Shown here: piece by piece, positions 25,881 through 35,299 of the stretch
Position numbering within the stretch: the first letter of the stretch is position 1
Layout of the letters: every line of letters begins with the position of its first letter
Assembly: GCA_016219875.1 (NCBI GenBank)
Contig: JACRJZ010000091.1
Span: forward strand, 124,001 to 188,000
DNA from: Verrucomicrobiota bacterium
Lineage (GTDB): Bacteria; Verrucomicrobiota; Verrucomicrobiia; Limisphaerales; JACRJZ01
Direction: 5' to 3'
DNA length: 64,000 nucleotides
The notes under the pieces: generated by a model
The model's input: only the letters and a program-made list of their open reading frames with translations
The model's database searches: none
Told to the model about the DNA's origin: nothing
Made by a program: the position numbers and the translations under genes

Positions 25881-28486
25881 ACGCCGAATTGATCAAGCGC
25901 CTGGCGGATTCAAGAAAGCGGCTCGCCGTCCAGCTCAACCATTCTTCGCATCTGAAGAAAGAGGCCGAAGAAGGTGGCTGCGGCGTCGTGGGTTTCTGTT
26001 GCAGCGAGCCGGTGCCAGGCAAGCACATCTACGAACCATCCCGGCAGATGCACAATCGCGGCAACGGCAAAGGCGGCGGCATCGCCGCGGTGGGCTTGGT
26101 GCCGGAGCAGCTTGGCGTCAGCCGCGAAATCCTCGACAGCCATTATCTGCTGCACCTGGCGTTCATTGACACGAAGGTGCGGCCCGAAATCGAAGCGCAG
26201 TTCGTCACGCCCTACTTCGACATCGCCGTGACCGGCGAACTCGACAAAGTTGCCGACTGGAAATCCGTGCCGGGGTTGGAGGTGTTGCCGCCCGATGTCA
26301 GCCGCTATTTCGTGCGCGTCAAGCCGAAGGTGCTCGACGAGTTCATCGCGAAGAACAATCTCCAATCGCTCGACCGTGGCGAAGCGGAAGACGAGTTCAT
26401 CAACCAGAACAGTTTCGCGCTGAACCAGAAATACTACGCGTCGCTCGGCGAGAAACGCGCCTTCGTGCTCTCGCACGGCCGCGACATCATGATCCTGAAA
26501 GTCGTCGGGTTCGCCGAGGCGATCGTCAAATACTACAAGATCGAGGATCTCTGCGCGCACGAATGGATCGCCCACCAGCGGTTCCCGACCAAGGGCCGCG
26601 TCTGGCATCCGGGCGGCGCGCATCCGTTCGCGGCGATTGACATGGCGCTCGTCCACAACGGCGACTTCGCGAACTACCATTCCGTCAGCGAGTATCTCAA
26701 GCAGCGGCACATCTACCCGCAGTTCCTCACTGACACGGAAGTCTCGGCGCTGCTCTTCGACTTGCTGAGCCGCACCTACCACTATCCGCTCGAACACATC
26801 ATCGAGGCGCTCGCCCCGACCACGGAACTGGACTTCGACCGGCTCGATCCGGAGAAGCAGAAGATTTACCGCGCGATCCAGGCCACGCACATCCACGGCT
26901 CGCCCGATGGCCCGTGGTTTTTCATCATCGCCCGCACGCTGGCCCGGCAGAAGCAGTTCCAGTTGATGGGCATCACGGACACCGCGATGCTGCGGCCGCA
27001 GGTGTTTGCGTTCTGCGATGGCGAGGTGCAGGTCGGCCTCATCTGCTCGGAGAAGCAAGCCATTGACGCCACGCTGCTGAGCCTGTCGAAGGACGACAAA
27101 CGGATTTGCCCCGTGGCGGACCGTTACTGGAATGCCCGCGGCGGCAGTCACGAAGACGGCGGCACGTTCATTTTCAATTTGCAGAAGAACGCCGCCGGCA
27201 AATACCGGATCGTCTGCACCGACAAGTTCGGCAAACCCGTCCCGATTCCCGGCGGCACCGACTCCTGTGATTTCTCCAAGGAGCCAGTCGCCGTTTCTGG
27301 CAATGGCGTGCCGACTTTTGAATCGCTGCGCGACCAGCTCCCGCAATGGACGTTCGACGAGTTTCGCGCCGCCTGCCGGCAAATCACCGAAGCGGCCAAA
27401 GACCCGGCCAAGACGGCCGCAGCGATTGACGTGCTGACGCAACTCAACGACAAGCGTTATCCGACCGCCGCCAAGCGCCGCAGCCACGTGCTCCACGTCG
27501 TCCGCACCGAATTGAACCGGCTCTTCGCCAGCCTGCCCAACGTCGCTGCGACGGACGCGCGGCCGGGGGCATTCCGGCTGATTGATTTCGAGACGCGCCA
27601 ACACCTGCGCAAACCGCAGGAAGGTGAAACGACCCTGGTGATTGATGCCGCGCATTTCGCGCCGGAAGGCGACGACTGCGATGCCGCATTACTGGTGGAC
27701 GCCTACATGAAGGGCTGGCGGCATTTCATCAGCTTCAATTGCATCGGCCAGCGCTACATCGGCTGCGGCCTCGGACCGGACACGGACGACGTGAACATCG
27801 AGGTCTATGGCAGCAGCGGCGATTATCTGGCCTCCGGCATCGACGGCATGACGATCACGGTGCATAGCAACGCGCAGGACCAGTTGGGCCAGATCATCAA
27901 GCGCGGCAAGCTCGTCATTCACGGCGACGTGGGGCAGACCTTCATGTATGGCGCGAAGGGCGGCTCCGTCTATGTGCTGGGCAACGCCGCTGGCCGCCCC
28001 CTCATCAATTCCGTCGGTCGCCCCAAGGTGGTCATCAACGGCACCTGCCTCGACTTCCTCGCGGAGTCGTTCATGGCCGGCGATCCGCATCAGGGCGGCG
28101 GGTTTGTGATCTTGAACGGCGTCAAGCTGGACGAGCAGGGAAATTTGATTTCGCTCGCCGATCCTTATCCTGGCAGCAATTTGTTTTCGCTCGCGTCGGG
28201 CGGAGCGATTTTTGTCCGCGACCCAGACCGCACCCTCGTCGAGGAGCAGTTGAACGGCGGCAAATTCGCGCGTGTCACCGAAGCGGACTGGGAATTGATT
28301 CGGCCGCACTTGGAAGAAAACGAGCGGCTGTTCGGCATCACCATCGCGCAACTGTTGACCCACCAGGGCCGCCAGCGCCGCCCGTCGCAGATGTATCGCA
28401 AGGTCGTCCCCGGCAGCGTCGCCGCCATCGTCGAGGACGAAGCCGACGAGGTGACAGCCGAAGCCATGGAGATGGCAGCAAAGTAG
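25877..28486 (+). CDS. Fused class-II glutamine amidotransferase and GXGXG domain (GltB1-GltB3 type)
   Basis: 869 residues from the ATG at 25877 (ATGA overlap). After 34 residues comes GGCGVVGF, with Cys35 as the likely N-terminal nucleophile of a class-II glutaminase; the first 34 residues could be a cleaved propeptide, as in glutamate synthases. The domain runs to about residue 480, including HQRFPTKGRVWHPGGAHPFAAI and ALVHNGDFANY. The C-terminal part (about 620-830) is the GltB3 beta-helix: NCIGQRYIGCGLG, VYGSSGDYLASGIDGM, IKRGKLVIHGDVGQTFMYGAKGGSVYVLGNAAGRPLINSVG. The FMN domain that normally separates these in GltB is absent and is supplied by the two preceding genes. Together they make a split glutamate synthase or an N-methylglutamate synthase-like enzyme. 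No fusion partner for NADPH is present here; one is built into HdrA. Confidence 0.88.
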   Translation: MNAELIKRLADSRKRLAVQLNHSSHLKKEAEEGGCGVVGFCCSEPVPGKHIYEPSRQMHNRGNGKGGGIAAVGLVPEQLGVSREILDSHYLLHLAFIDTKVRPEIEAQFVTPYFDIAVTGELDKVADWKSVPGLEVLPPDVSRYFVRVKPKVLDEFIAKNNLQSLDRGEAEDEFINQNSFALNQKYYASLGEKRAFVLSHGRDIMILKVVGFAEAIVKYYKIEDLCAHEWIAHQRFPTKGRVWHPGGAHPFAAIDMALVHNGDFANYHSVSEYLKQRHIYPQFLTDTEVSALLFDLLSRTYHYPLEHIIEALAPTTELDFDRLDPEKQKIYRAIQATHIHGSPDGPWFFIIARTLARQKQFQLMGITDTAMLRPQVFAFCDGEVQVGLICSEKQAIDATLLSLSKDDKRICPVADRYWNARGGSHEDGGTFIFNLQKNAAGKYRIVCTDKFGKPVPIPGGTDSCDFSKEPVAVSGNGVPTFESLRDQLPQWTFDEFRAACRQITEAAKDPAKTAAAIDVLTQLNDKRYPTAAKRRSHVLHVVRTELNRLFASLPNVAATDARPGAFRLIDFETRQHLRKPQEGETTLVIDAAHFAPEGDDCDAALLVDAYMKGWRHFISFNCIGQRYIGCGLGPDTDDVNIEVYGSSGDYLASGIDGMTITVHSNAQDQLGQIIKRGKLVIHGDVGQTFMYGAKGGSVYVLGNAAGRPLINSVGRPKVVINGTCLDFLAESFMAGDPHQGGGFVILNGVKLDEQGNLISLADPYPGSNLFSLASGGAIFVRDPDRTLVEEQLNGGKFARVTEADWELIRPHLEENERLFGITIAQLLTHQGRQRRPSQMYRKVVPGSVAAIVEDEADEVTAEAMEMAAK

Positions 28487-28501
28487 CTTGAGGAAATCAC
28501 T

Positions 28502-29086
28502 GTGATCACCATCAAGAAAAAGAAGAACGGTGCCGGCCTGAAGCGCGCGATCAAGCAACTCTGCGGCGTGGACCTCAGCGTTTGTTTCCAGTGCAAGAAA
28601 TGCTCCAGCGGTTGCGCCGTGGCCAAGCTGACCAAGACCCGCCCGTCGGAAGTGATGCGGCGGCTGCACCTCGGCGCGGGGCAGGAGTTGCTGGAAAGCG
28701 ATTTGATTTGGACCTGCGCGTCGTGCGGAACCTGCTCGGCGCGCTGCCCGATGGGGATTGATGTGGCGGCGGTCATGGATGCGTTGCGCCAACTGTCGGT
28801 CGCCAGCGGCGCGGCCACGCCGGCAGGCAACGTGCCGTTGTTCAACCGCGCGTTCCTGAAGACGGTCGCCATGTTTGGCCGCACGTATGAACTTGGCATG
28901 GTTGCCGGCTACAAACTCGGCACGGGCAAACTGATGGCCGACACAGAGAAGTTTCCCACGATGCTCAAGAAGGGGAAGCTCGCGTTGCTGCCGCCGCGCG
29001 GCGCTGACAAAAGAACCGTGAAACGCATTTTCAAGAAGAGCAAGGAGAACAAGGGTGCGGCTGGCAACCTCGCATCGCCGCTATGA
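28502..29086 (+). CDS. hdrC: Heterodisulfide reductase subunit C-like 4Fe-4S protein
   Basis: 194 residues, GTG start at 28502 with gagg about 8 nt upstream. Two classical 4Fe-4S motifs, CFQCKKCSSGCAVA (about residues 28-41) and CASCGTCSARCPMGIDV (about 75-91), spaced as in HdrC. The remaining C-terminal 90 residues are basic and probably mediate docking (LMADTEKFPTMLKKGKLALLPPR is a frequent HdrC tail). HdrC carries electrons between HdrA and HdrB in the soluble HdrABC module. The gene overlaps the following Bro-N gene by ATGA, which separates it from hdrB; normally hdrC and hdrB are adjacent. Confidence 0.9.
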   Translation: MITIKKKKNGAGLKRAIKQLCGVDLSVCFQCKKCSSGCAVAKLTKTRPSEVMRRLHLGAGQELLESDLIWTCASCGTCSARCPMGIDVAAVMDALRQLSVASGAATPAGNVPLFNRAFLKTVAMFGRTYELGMVAGYKLGTGKLMADTEKFPTMLKKGKLALLPPRGADKRTVKRIFKKSKENKGAAGNLASPL

Positions 29087-29928
29087 AAAAAGACTTGGCG
29101 ATATTTGAAGGCCATAAGATCCGCCGCATCTACGATGAGCCGACGCAGACATGGTGGTTTTCGGTCGTGGACATCATCCAGGTGCTGACGCAACAGGCGG
29201 ATTACAAGACCGCTCAGAACTACTGGAAAGTGCTGAAACACCGGCTCAGCAAGGAAGGCAGTCAGTTGGTTACAAACTGTAACCGACTGAAAATGCCCGC
29301 AGCCGATGGCAAGAACTACCTGACGGAAGTGGCTACGGCTGAAACTCTGTTGCGACTCGTGCAGAGCGTCCCGAGTCCGAAGGCCGAACCGATCAAACTC
29401 TGGCTGGCGAAGGTCGGCTACGAACGAATGCAGGAGATGGCCGACCCTGCCCGTTCCCTGGATCGCGCCCGTGAGATGTGGCAGAAACACGGTCGTAGCG
29501 AGAAATGGATTCAGCAGCGCATGACCGGGCAGGAAACCCGCAACAAGCTCACGGATTACTGGGCCGGACACGAAATCAAGGAGGGCGAGGAATACGCCAT
29601 CCTGACCAACATTATCCATCAGGAGTGGTCCGGGGTTAGTGTCAAAACCCACAAAGATATCAAGGGTTTGAAGACGCAAAACTTGCGCGATCACATGACC
29701 GAGGCCGAACTCATCTTCACCGCGCTGGCCGAATTGTCCACGCGCCAAATTGCCGAGAGTGTGGACGCCACCGGAATGCCGCAGAATAAGACCGCCGCGA
29801 AGACAGGCGGCCGTATTGCTAAGAAAGCTCGTTTGGAACTGGAAAGCAAAACCGGCAAAAAAGTCGTCTCCCCCGAAAATTATCTGCCCGCGCCGCTCAA
29901 CCAGTTACCCAAATCCAAGGAGAAATGA
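29083..29928 (+). CDS. Bro-N (phage antirepressor-like) domain protein inserted in the hdr operon
   Basis: 281 residues. The N-terminus MKKDLAIFEGHKIRRIYDE followed by WWFSVVDIIQVLTQQADYKTAQNYW is a BRO-N fold as in phage antirepressors. The conserved middle (RLVQSVPSPKAEPIKLWLAKVGYERM) and the ETRNKLTDYWAGHEIKEGEEYAILTNIIHQEWSG segment match a widespread stand-alone family of unknown cellular role. It overlaps hdrC (ATGA) and hdrB (ATGA), so it is translationally embedded. Hand counts give 64 G/C of 120 (29101-29220) against 42 of 60 (30001-30060) in hdrB, so base composition differs from its neighbours. DNA binding is likely from the fold; the target is unknown. It is probably a transferred gene that slipped into the operon. 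Confidence 0.85.
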   Translation: MKKDLAIFEGHKIRRIYDEPTQTWWFSVVDIIQVLTQQADYKTAQNYWKVLKHRLSKEGSQLVTNCNRLKMPAADGKNYLTEVATAETLLRLVQSVPSPKAEPIKLWLAKVGYERMQEMADPARSLDRAREMWQKHGRSEKWIQQRMTGQETRNKLTDYWAGHEIKEGEEYAILTNIIHQEWSGVSVKTHKDIKGLKTQNLRDHMTEAELIFTALAELSTRQIAESVDATGMPQNKTAAKTGGRIAKKARLELESKTGKKVVSPENYLPAPLNQLPKSKEK

Positions 29929-30797
29929 GATACGCCTACTTTCCAGGTTGCTCGGCTGAGTCCACCGCGCGGGACATGCAGCAGTCCACGCTGGCGGTGG
30001 CGCGCGCGCTGAACCTCGAACTGGTGGAACCCAAGGGCTGGACCTGCTGTGGCGCGACCGCCGGCCACCAGACCGATCCGTTCCTGGCCGTCTCGTTGCC
30101 CGCCGCGAATCTCGCGAAGGTGCAGGACATGAAGCTCGAGATGGTGGTGAACTGCGCCGCCTGCTTCAACCGGATGAAAGTCGCCAATCACGACATCGCG
30201 GCTGATGCGACCGTCCGCAGAAAGGTCGGCGCAGCACTAGACCGCGACTACGACGGCTCGGTCAAAGTCCGCCATCTGCTCGAAGTGCTCCTCGACGACG
30301 TAGGCACAGCGGCTCTCAAGCGCGCTGCCAAGAGTTCGCTGGCTGGCCTCAAGGTCGCCTGCTACTACGGCTGCCTGCTCGTGCGTCCGCCGAACATTTT
30401 GAAATTCGACGACCCGGAAAATCCGACTTGCCTCGACCGGCTCGTCACCGCGCTCGGCGGCCAGAGCCTGGAATGGCCCGGCAAGGTCGAGTGCTGCGGC
30501 GGCGGCTTGTCGCTCTCGCGGACCGACGTGGTGGTCAACCTCTCCGAGTCGGTCCTCGACATGGCTGTCCAAGCGGGCGCGGACTGCATCGCGGTCAGTT
30601 GCCCGATGTGCCAGGTCAATTTGGATTTGCGGCAGCAGGACATCAACAAGCAGACCGGCAAGAACTATCAAATCCCCATCGTTTACATCACGCAACTAAT
30701 CGGGCTTTGTCTGGGCGTCCGCCCGGAGGAACTCGGCATCGCGAAGCTGATGGTGCCGGCCGCCCGCGTTTTGGAAAAGGTGACAGCGAACCCATGA
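29925..30797 (+). CDS. hdrB: Heterodisulfide reductase subunit B-like CCG-domain protein
   Basis: 290 residues, normal HdrB length. Start MRYAYFPGCSAESTARD, first CCG domain with WTCCGATAG and NCAACFNRMK, second with CYYGCLLVRPP, VECCGGGL and ISCPMCQVNLDLRQQD. These ligate the two non-cubane [4Fe-4S] clusters that form the disulfide- or substrate-reducing site in HdrB; in MetFV-associated Hdr sets HdrB hands electrons to the partner reductase. It overlaps the Bro-N gene and hdrA by ATGA on both sides. All Cys of the CX(n)CCGX(n)CXXC pattern appear intact in both repeats. Confidence 0.92.
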   Translation: MRYAYFPGCSAESTARDMQQSTLAVARALNLELVEPKGWTCCGATAGHQTDPFLAVSLPAANLAKVQDMKLEMVVNCAACFNRMKVANHDIAADATVRRKVGAALDRDYDGSVKVRHLLEVLLDDVGTAALKRAAKSSLAGLKVACYYGCLLVRPPNILKFDDPENPTCLDRLVTALGGQSLEWPGKVECCGGGLSLSRTDVVVNLSESVLDMAVQAGADCIAVSCPMCQVNLDLRQQDINKQTGKNYQIPIVYITQLIGLCLGVRPEELGIAKLMVPAARVLEKVTANP

Positions 30798-33700
30798 GCA
30801 AGCCCGACGACAAAAAGATTGGCGCAGTGCTGGTGGCAGGCGGCGGCATCGCCGGCGTGCAAGCGTCGCTCGATCTCGCCAACAGCGGGTTCAAAGTCTA
30901 TCTCGTCGAGCGCGACGGCGCCATCGGCGGCATGATGGCGCATTTGGACAAGACTTTCCCGACCGGCGATTGCGCGACCTGCATCGTCTCGCCCAAGCTC
31001 GTCGAATGCGCCCGCAACCTGAACGTCAAGATCCTGACACTCTCGGAGCTGACGGACTTGCAGGGCCGGCCGGGGCATTTCCAAGCGACGGTCAAACGCT
31101 ATCCGCGCTACGTGGACGAGGACAAATGCACCGGTTGCAGCCAATGCACCCAAGTCTGCCCCGTGGACGTGCCGGATGAATTCAACCGTTGTCTCGGCAC
31201 CCGCAAAGGCATCGCCAAGCTCTACGCCCAGGCGACGCCGAACATCTTCGGCATCCTCAAACAGGGACACGCTCCCTGCAAAGTGAAGTGCCCCGCCCGC
31301 GTCAACGTCCAGGGCTACGTCCAGCTCATCAAGAAGAAGGAATACCTCAAGGCGGTCGCGCTGATTCGCCAGCGCAATCCGCTCTCGGCCATCTGCGGGC
31401 GCATCTGCACGCATCCGTGCGAATCGGTCTGCACGCGCGGCACCGCGGATGAAGCCATCGCCATCCGGTTGTTGAAACGGTTCGCCTCCGATCAAGAGAG
31501 CGCGATGCTCGCTGCAGGCCAACTGACGCTGCCCGAAGAGAAGAAGCCTGCGCCCGACGCCAAGAAGGTCGCGATCATCGGCGCTGGGCCGGCGGGCCTG
31601 ACTGCGGCGGCGGATTTGGCGGACGCTGGTTTCGCGGTCACCGTCTATGAAGCCCAGAGCGCGGCGGGGGGCATGCTCCGTTACGGCATTCCCGAATACC
31701 GTCTGCCGAAGAAGGTGCTGGACCACGAGATTGAGTTGATTCGCCGCAAGGGCGTGCAGTTCGTCTATAACTGCCGCGTCGGCCAGGACATCACGTTCCA
31801 GGCACTCCGCGAACAGAACAACGCGGTCTTGATCTCCGCTGGCGCACACAAGAGCCGCAAGCTCCGCATCGAAGGCGAAGATAAACAGGGCGTGCTGCAC
31901 GGCGTCGAGTTTCTCCGCGATGCGGCTTCCGCGCAGAAGCCGGTGGTCAAAGGCCGCGTCCTGGTGATTGGCGGCGGCAACGTCGCGGTGGACGTGGCCC
32001 GCACGGCGTTGCGCCTCGGCGCGCAGAGTGTCGAGATGGTTTCCCTCGAAGCGCGGCACGAGATGCCGGCCTACAAGGAGGAAATCGAAGCCACGCTGGC
32101 GGAGAACATCAAGATTCGCAATAGCTGGGGCCCCAAGCGCATCGTGGGCAATGGCTCCGTGACCGGCATCGAACTCAAACGCTGCACCCGCGTCTTCGAC
32201 GAGCAGAAACGCTTCAGTCCCGCGTTTGACGAAAACGATCTGACCACCGTGGAAGCCGACCAGATCATCGTGGCCATCGGTCAGATGACGGACGAACAGT
32301 TGGTCAGCCACATCCCGGTCGAGAACGCGCGCGGCTGTTTCAAGGCCGACCCGGTCACCGGGCAGACGTCCATCGCCGGCGTGTTTGCGGGCGGCGACAA
32401 CGCCTCCGGCCCGGCTTCGGTCATTGACGCCGTCGCGGCGGGCAAACGCATCGCCGAATCCATCGAGCGTTATCTCAAGGGCAAGGACTTGCTGGCTGAC
32501 CGGTTTGAGAGCACCGTCCGGCCGATACCGGAAGAAATGCTGCCCGAGACGGCGAAGCTCGAAAAGAAGAGCCGCCCTCACGCGGATGAACTGGCGCCAG
32601 CCAGCCGAAAGAACAACTTCGATGAGGTCGAGAAAGGGTTGACCGAGCAACAAGCGTTGGCGGAGGCCGAGCGCTGCCTCAACTGCGCGATGTGCTCGGA
32701 ATGCAATCGCTGCGCCGAGGCGTGCGAGCAGCAGGCCATCAACCACGCGATGCGCGAGCAGACGGTCAAGCTCGACGTGGGCGCGGTTATCCTGACGCCG
32801 GGCTTCGAGGAATTTGCCGCCGGGCGGAAAGGCGAGTTTGGTTACGGCCGTTATCCGAACGTCGTCACCAGCGTGCAATTCGAGCGGATGCTCTCCGCGG
32901 CCGGGCCGTTCGAGGGCCACGTCATCCGGCTGTCCGATGGCCGCGAGGCGAAGCGGATTGCTTGGATTCAATGCGTCGGCTCGCGCGACGCGGCAAGCGG
33001 TCGAGATTATTGTTCCTCGATCTGCTGCATGATGGCCACGAAGCAGGCGCTCGTGGCCGGCGATCACGTCGGCGGGATGGACGCGACGATTTTCTACATG
33101 GACATCCGCGCCCACGGAAAAGATTTCGACCAATACTACGAGCGGGCGCGGGCGCAGAAGAACATTCACTACGTCAAGAGCATCCCGTCGCGGATCATCC
33201 AAGTCCCCGGCAGCCGCGATTTGCGCGTCCAGTTCCTCGATGGTCAGGGAGAGCTTCAGCAGCGCGATTTCGATTTGGTCGTGTTGTCGGTGGGCATGGA
33301 ACCGCCGGACTCGATGACCCGGTCGGCGTCCCGCCTCGGCATCGAGTTGAACGATTTTCGTTTCTGCAAGACCGACCGGCTCGCGCCGTTGGTCACGTCG
33401 CGGCCGGGCGTGTTTGTCGGCGGCGCGTTCCAGGAACCGAAGGACATTCCCGAAACGGTGACACAGGCCAGCGCGGCCGCGTCCATGGCGATGGAGTTGC
33501 TGGCGCCCGCGCGCAATTCGCTGGTCACGAAGAAGAGCTATCCGACCGAGCACGACGTGACGGATGAAGCACCGCGCCTCGGCGTGTTCGTCTGCCACTG
33601 CGGCATCAACATCGCCGGGACCGTGGACGTCGAGGCGGTGGCCAAACGCGTCGAGCACGAGCCGGACGTGGTTTTGGTGACGCACACGATGTTCACCTGT

Positions 33701-35296
33701 TCCGACACGAGCCTGTCGAACATCAAGCAGATGATCCACGAGCACCGGCTCAACCGCATCGTGGTCGCTTCCTGCACGCCGCGCACGCACGAGCCGTTGT
33801 TCCGCGAGACGCTGCGCGAGGCGGGCTTGAATCCGTATTTGTTCGAGATGGCCAACATCCGCGACCAATGCTCGTGGGTGCATTCGACGGCGCCGCAATC
33901 GGCGACCGACAAAGCGGTGGAACTCGTGAAGATGGCCATCGCGCGTGCGCGCGAGCTGTCCCCGCTGGAAGGCGGCACGTTGAAGGTGGACCAGACCGGG
34001 TTGGTCATCGGCGGCGGCTTGAGCGGCATGACCGCCGCGCTGGCGCTGGCGAATCAGGGATTCCCGGTGCATCTCGTCGAGCAAACGAACCGGCTCGGCG
34101 GAACGCTGCACGACATTCACGGAACATTCGAGCATTCGGACCTCGCGCCGTTCACCAGCGCGCTCATCCAGCAAGTGGAGAAGCATCCGCAGATCAAGCT
34201 GTATTTGGAAACCGAAGTGGCCGGCGTCAAAGGCCACGTCGGCAAATTCCATCTGACGCTGCGCAAGAACGGCGAGCAAAACGAAGTCACCGGCGGCGCC
34301 ATCGTCGTGGCCACGGGCGCGCGCGAGGCCAAGACCCAGGAGTTCATGTATGGCCGCGCGCAAGGCGTGTTGACGCAGGTCGAGTTGGCGAAACTGCTGC
34401 ACGACCGCGCATATCCGGCGAAAGGCCAGAACGTGGTCATGATCCAGTGCGTCGGCTCGCGGAACGAGCAACATGCCTATTGTAGCCGCATCTGCTGCTC
34501 AATGGCCGTCAAAAACGCGCTCGCCATCAAGCAGCAGGATCCCGACGCCAACGTTTTCGTGCTCTACCGCGACGTGCGGACCTACGGGTTCCGCGAGTTG
34601 TATTACAAGCAGGCGCGCGAGGCCGGCGTTGTGTTCATCCGTTACGCGCCGGAAACGCCGCCGCAGGTGAGCGTCAACGGCAGCCTGACGGTCACGCTCA
34701 AAAGCCCCGACTTCCCCGAACCGCTCCAGATCGAGACCGACAATCTTGTGCTCAGCACCGGAATCGAAGTGGACCTGCCGAACAACAAGCGTGTGTCCGA
34801 CATGCTCAAGGTGCCGCTCAACGCCGACGGCTTCTACGTCGAAGCCCACATGAAGCTGCGTCCGGTGGATTTCACGACCGAGGGCATTTTCCTGTGCGGT
34901 CTGGCCCACTCGCCGAAGTTCATTGACGAGAACATCTCCCAGGCACGCGCCGCCGCCGCACGTGCCGCGACGGTGCTTTCCAAGACGCAACTCGACGTTA
35001 GCGCGCAGGTCTCCTACGTCGCCCAGCAGAAGTGCATTTCCTGCATGACCTGCGTGACGGTCTGTCCGTATTCCGCGCCGTTCTGCAACAAGGACGGCAA
35101 GGGCCAGATCGAAGCCGCTAAGTGCATGGGCTGCGGCATCTGCGCGTCGGAGTGTCCGGCCCGCGCCATCCAACTGAATCACTTTGAGACCGATCAGTTC
35201 CTGGTCATGATCCGGCAATTGTTCGCGAGCGGGAACGGGAACGGGACATCAACGATTGGCGACAGCAAGGAAAAGGAGCTGGTGGAAACAGCCTGA
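30794..35296 (+). CDS. hdrA: HdrA-GltD-HdrA giant flavoprotein fusion
   Basis: 1500 residues from the ATG at 30794; HdrA alone is usually 350-650. Domains in order: HdrA FAD start VLVAGGGIAGVQ (about 12-24); ferredoxin CTGCSQCTQVCP (about 111); then a GltD/NfnB-like block. That block has CKVKCPARVNVQGY, CGRICTHPCESVC, FAD GAGPAGLTAA near 258 and the NADPH-site GGGNVAVDVA near 390. HdrA sequence then resumes (IAWIQCVGSRD with CSSICC near 735). A second HdrA follows from about residue 930 (VFVCHCGINIAGTVDVE), with FAD at 1071 (IGGGLSGMTAAL), CVGSRN-CSRICC near 1217 and two 4Fe-4S motifs (CISCMTCVTVCP, CMGCGICASECP) from 1413. It is presumably the flavin-based bifurcation hub, here with a built-in NAD(P)H module. 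Confidence 0.92.
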   Translation: MSKPDDKKIGAVLVAGGGIAGVQASLDLANSGFKVYLVERDGAIGGMMAHLDKTFPTGDCATCIVSPKLVECARNLNVKILTLSELTDLQGRPGHFQATVKRYPRYVDEDKCTGCSQCTQVCPVDVPDEFNRCLGTRKGIAKLYAQATPNIFGILKQGHAPCKVKCPARVNVQGYVQLIKKKEYLKAVALIRQRNPLSAICGRICTHPCESVCTRGTADEAIAIRLLKRFASDQESAMLAAGQLTLPEEKKPAPDAKKVAIIGAGPAGLTAAADLADAGFAVTVYEAQSAAGGMLRYGIPEYRLPKKVLDHEIELIRRKGVQFVYNCRVGQDITFQALREQNNAVLISAGAHKSRKLRIEGEDKQGVLHGVEFLRDAASAQKPVVKGRVLVIGGGNVAVDVARTALRLGAQSVEMVSLEARHEMPAYKEEIEATLAENIKIRNSWGPKRIVGNGSVTGIELKRCTRVFDEQKRFSPAFDENDLTTVEADQIIVAIGQMTDEQLVSHIPVENARGCFKADPVTGQTSIAGVFAGGDNASGPASVIDAVAAGKRIAESIERYLKGKDLLADRFESTVRPIPEEMLPETAKLEKKSRPHADELAPASRKNNFDEVEKGLTEQQALAEAERCLNCAMCSECNRCAEACEQQAINHAMREQTVKLDVGAVILTPGFEEFAAGRKGEFGYGRYPNVVTSVQFERMLSAAGPFEGHVIRLSDGREAKRIAWIQCVGSRDAASGRDYCSSICCMMATKQALVAGDHVGGMDATIFYMDIRAHGKDFDQYYERARAQKNIHYVKSIPSRIIQVPGSRDLRVQFLDGQGELQQRDFDLVVLSVGMEPPDSMTRSASRLGIELNDFRFCKTDRLAPLVTSRPGVFVGGAFQEPKDIPETVTQASAAASMAMELLAPARNSLVTKKSYPTEHDVTDEAPRLGVFVCHCGINIAGTVDVEAVAKRVEHEPDVVLVTHTMFTCSDTSLSNIKQMIHEHRLNRIVVASCTPRTHEPLFRETLREAGLNPYLFEMANIRDQCSWVHSTAPQSATDKAVELVKMAIARARELSPLEGGTLKVDQTGLVIGGGLSGMTAALALANQGFPVHLVEQTNRLGGTLHDIHGTFEHSDLAPFTSALIQQVEKHPQIKLYLETEVAGVKGHVGKFHLTLRKNGEQNEVTGGAIVVATGAREAKTQEFMYGRAQGVLTQVELAKLLHDRAYPAKGQNVVMIQCVGSRNEQHAYCSRICCSMAVKNALAIKQQDPDANVFVLYRDVRTYGFRELYYKQAREAGVVFIRYAPETPPQVSVNGSLTVTLKSPDFPEPLQIETDNLVLSTGIEVDLPNNKRVSDMLKVPLNADGFYVEAHMKLRPVDFTTEGIFLCGLAHSPKFIDENISQARAAAARAATVLSKTQLDVSAQVSYVAQQKCISCMTCVTVCPYSAPFCNKDGKGQIEAAKCMGCGICASECPARAIQLNHFETDQFLVMIRQLFASGNGNGTSTIGDSKEKELVETA

Positions 35297-35299
35297 GCC

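Noticed and set aside
29267..29293. Inverted repeat cagttggttaca...tgtaaccgactg inside the Bro-N gene, resembling the CTGTAAC box
   Set aside because: It encodes residues QLVTNCNRL that belong to the conserved family sequence, so protein constraint explains it; orientation and spacing differ from the 22-nt direct repeat.
30683..34474. Minus-strand open frame of 1263 codons opposite hdrA
   Set aside because: Shadow of the hdrA codon usage; no domain or start signal, whereas the plus strand shows consecutive Hdr and GltD motifs.
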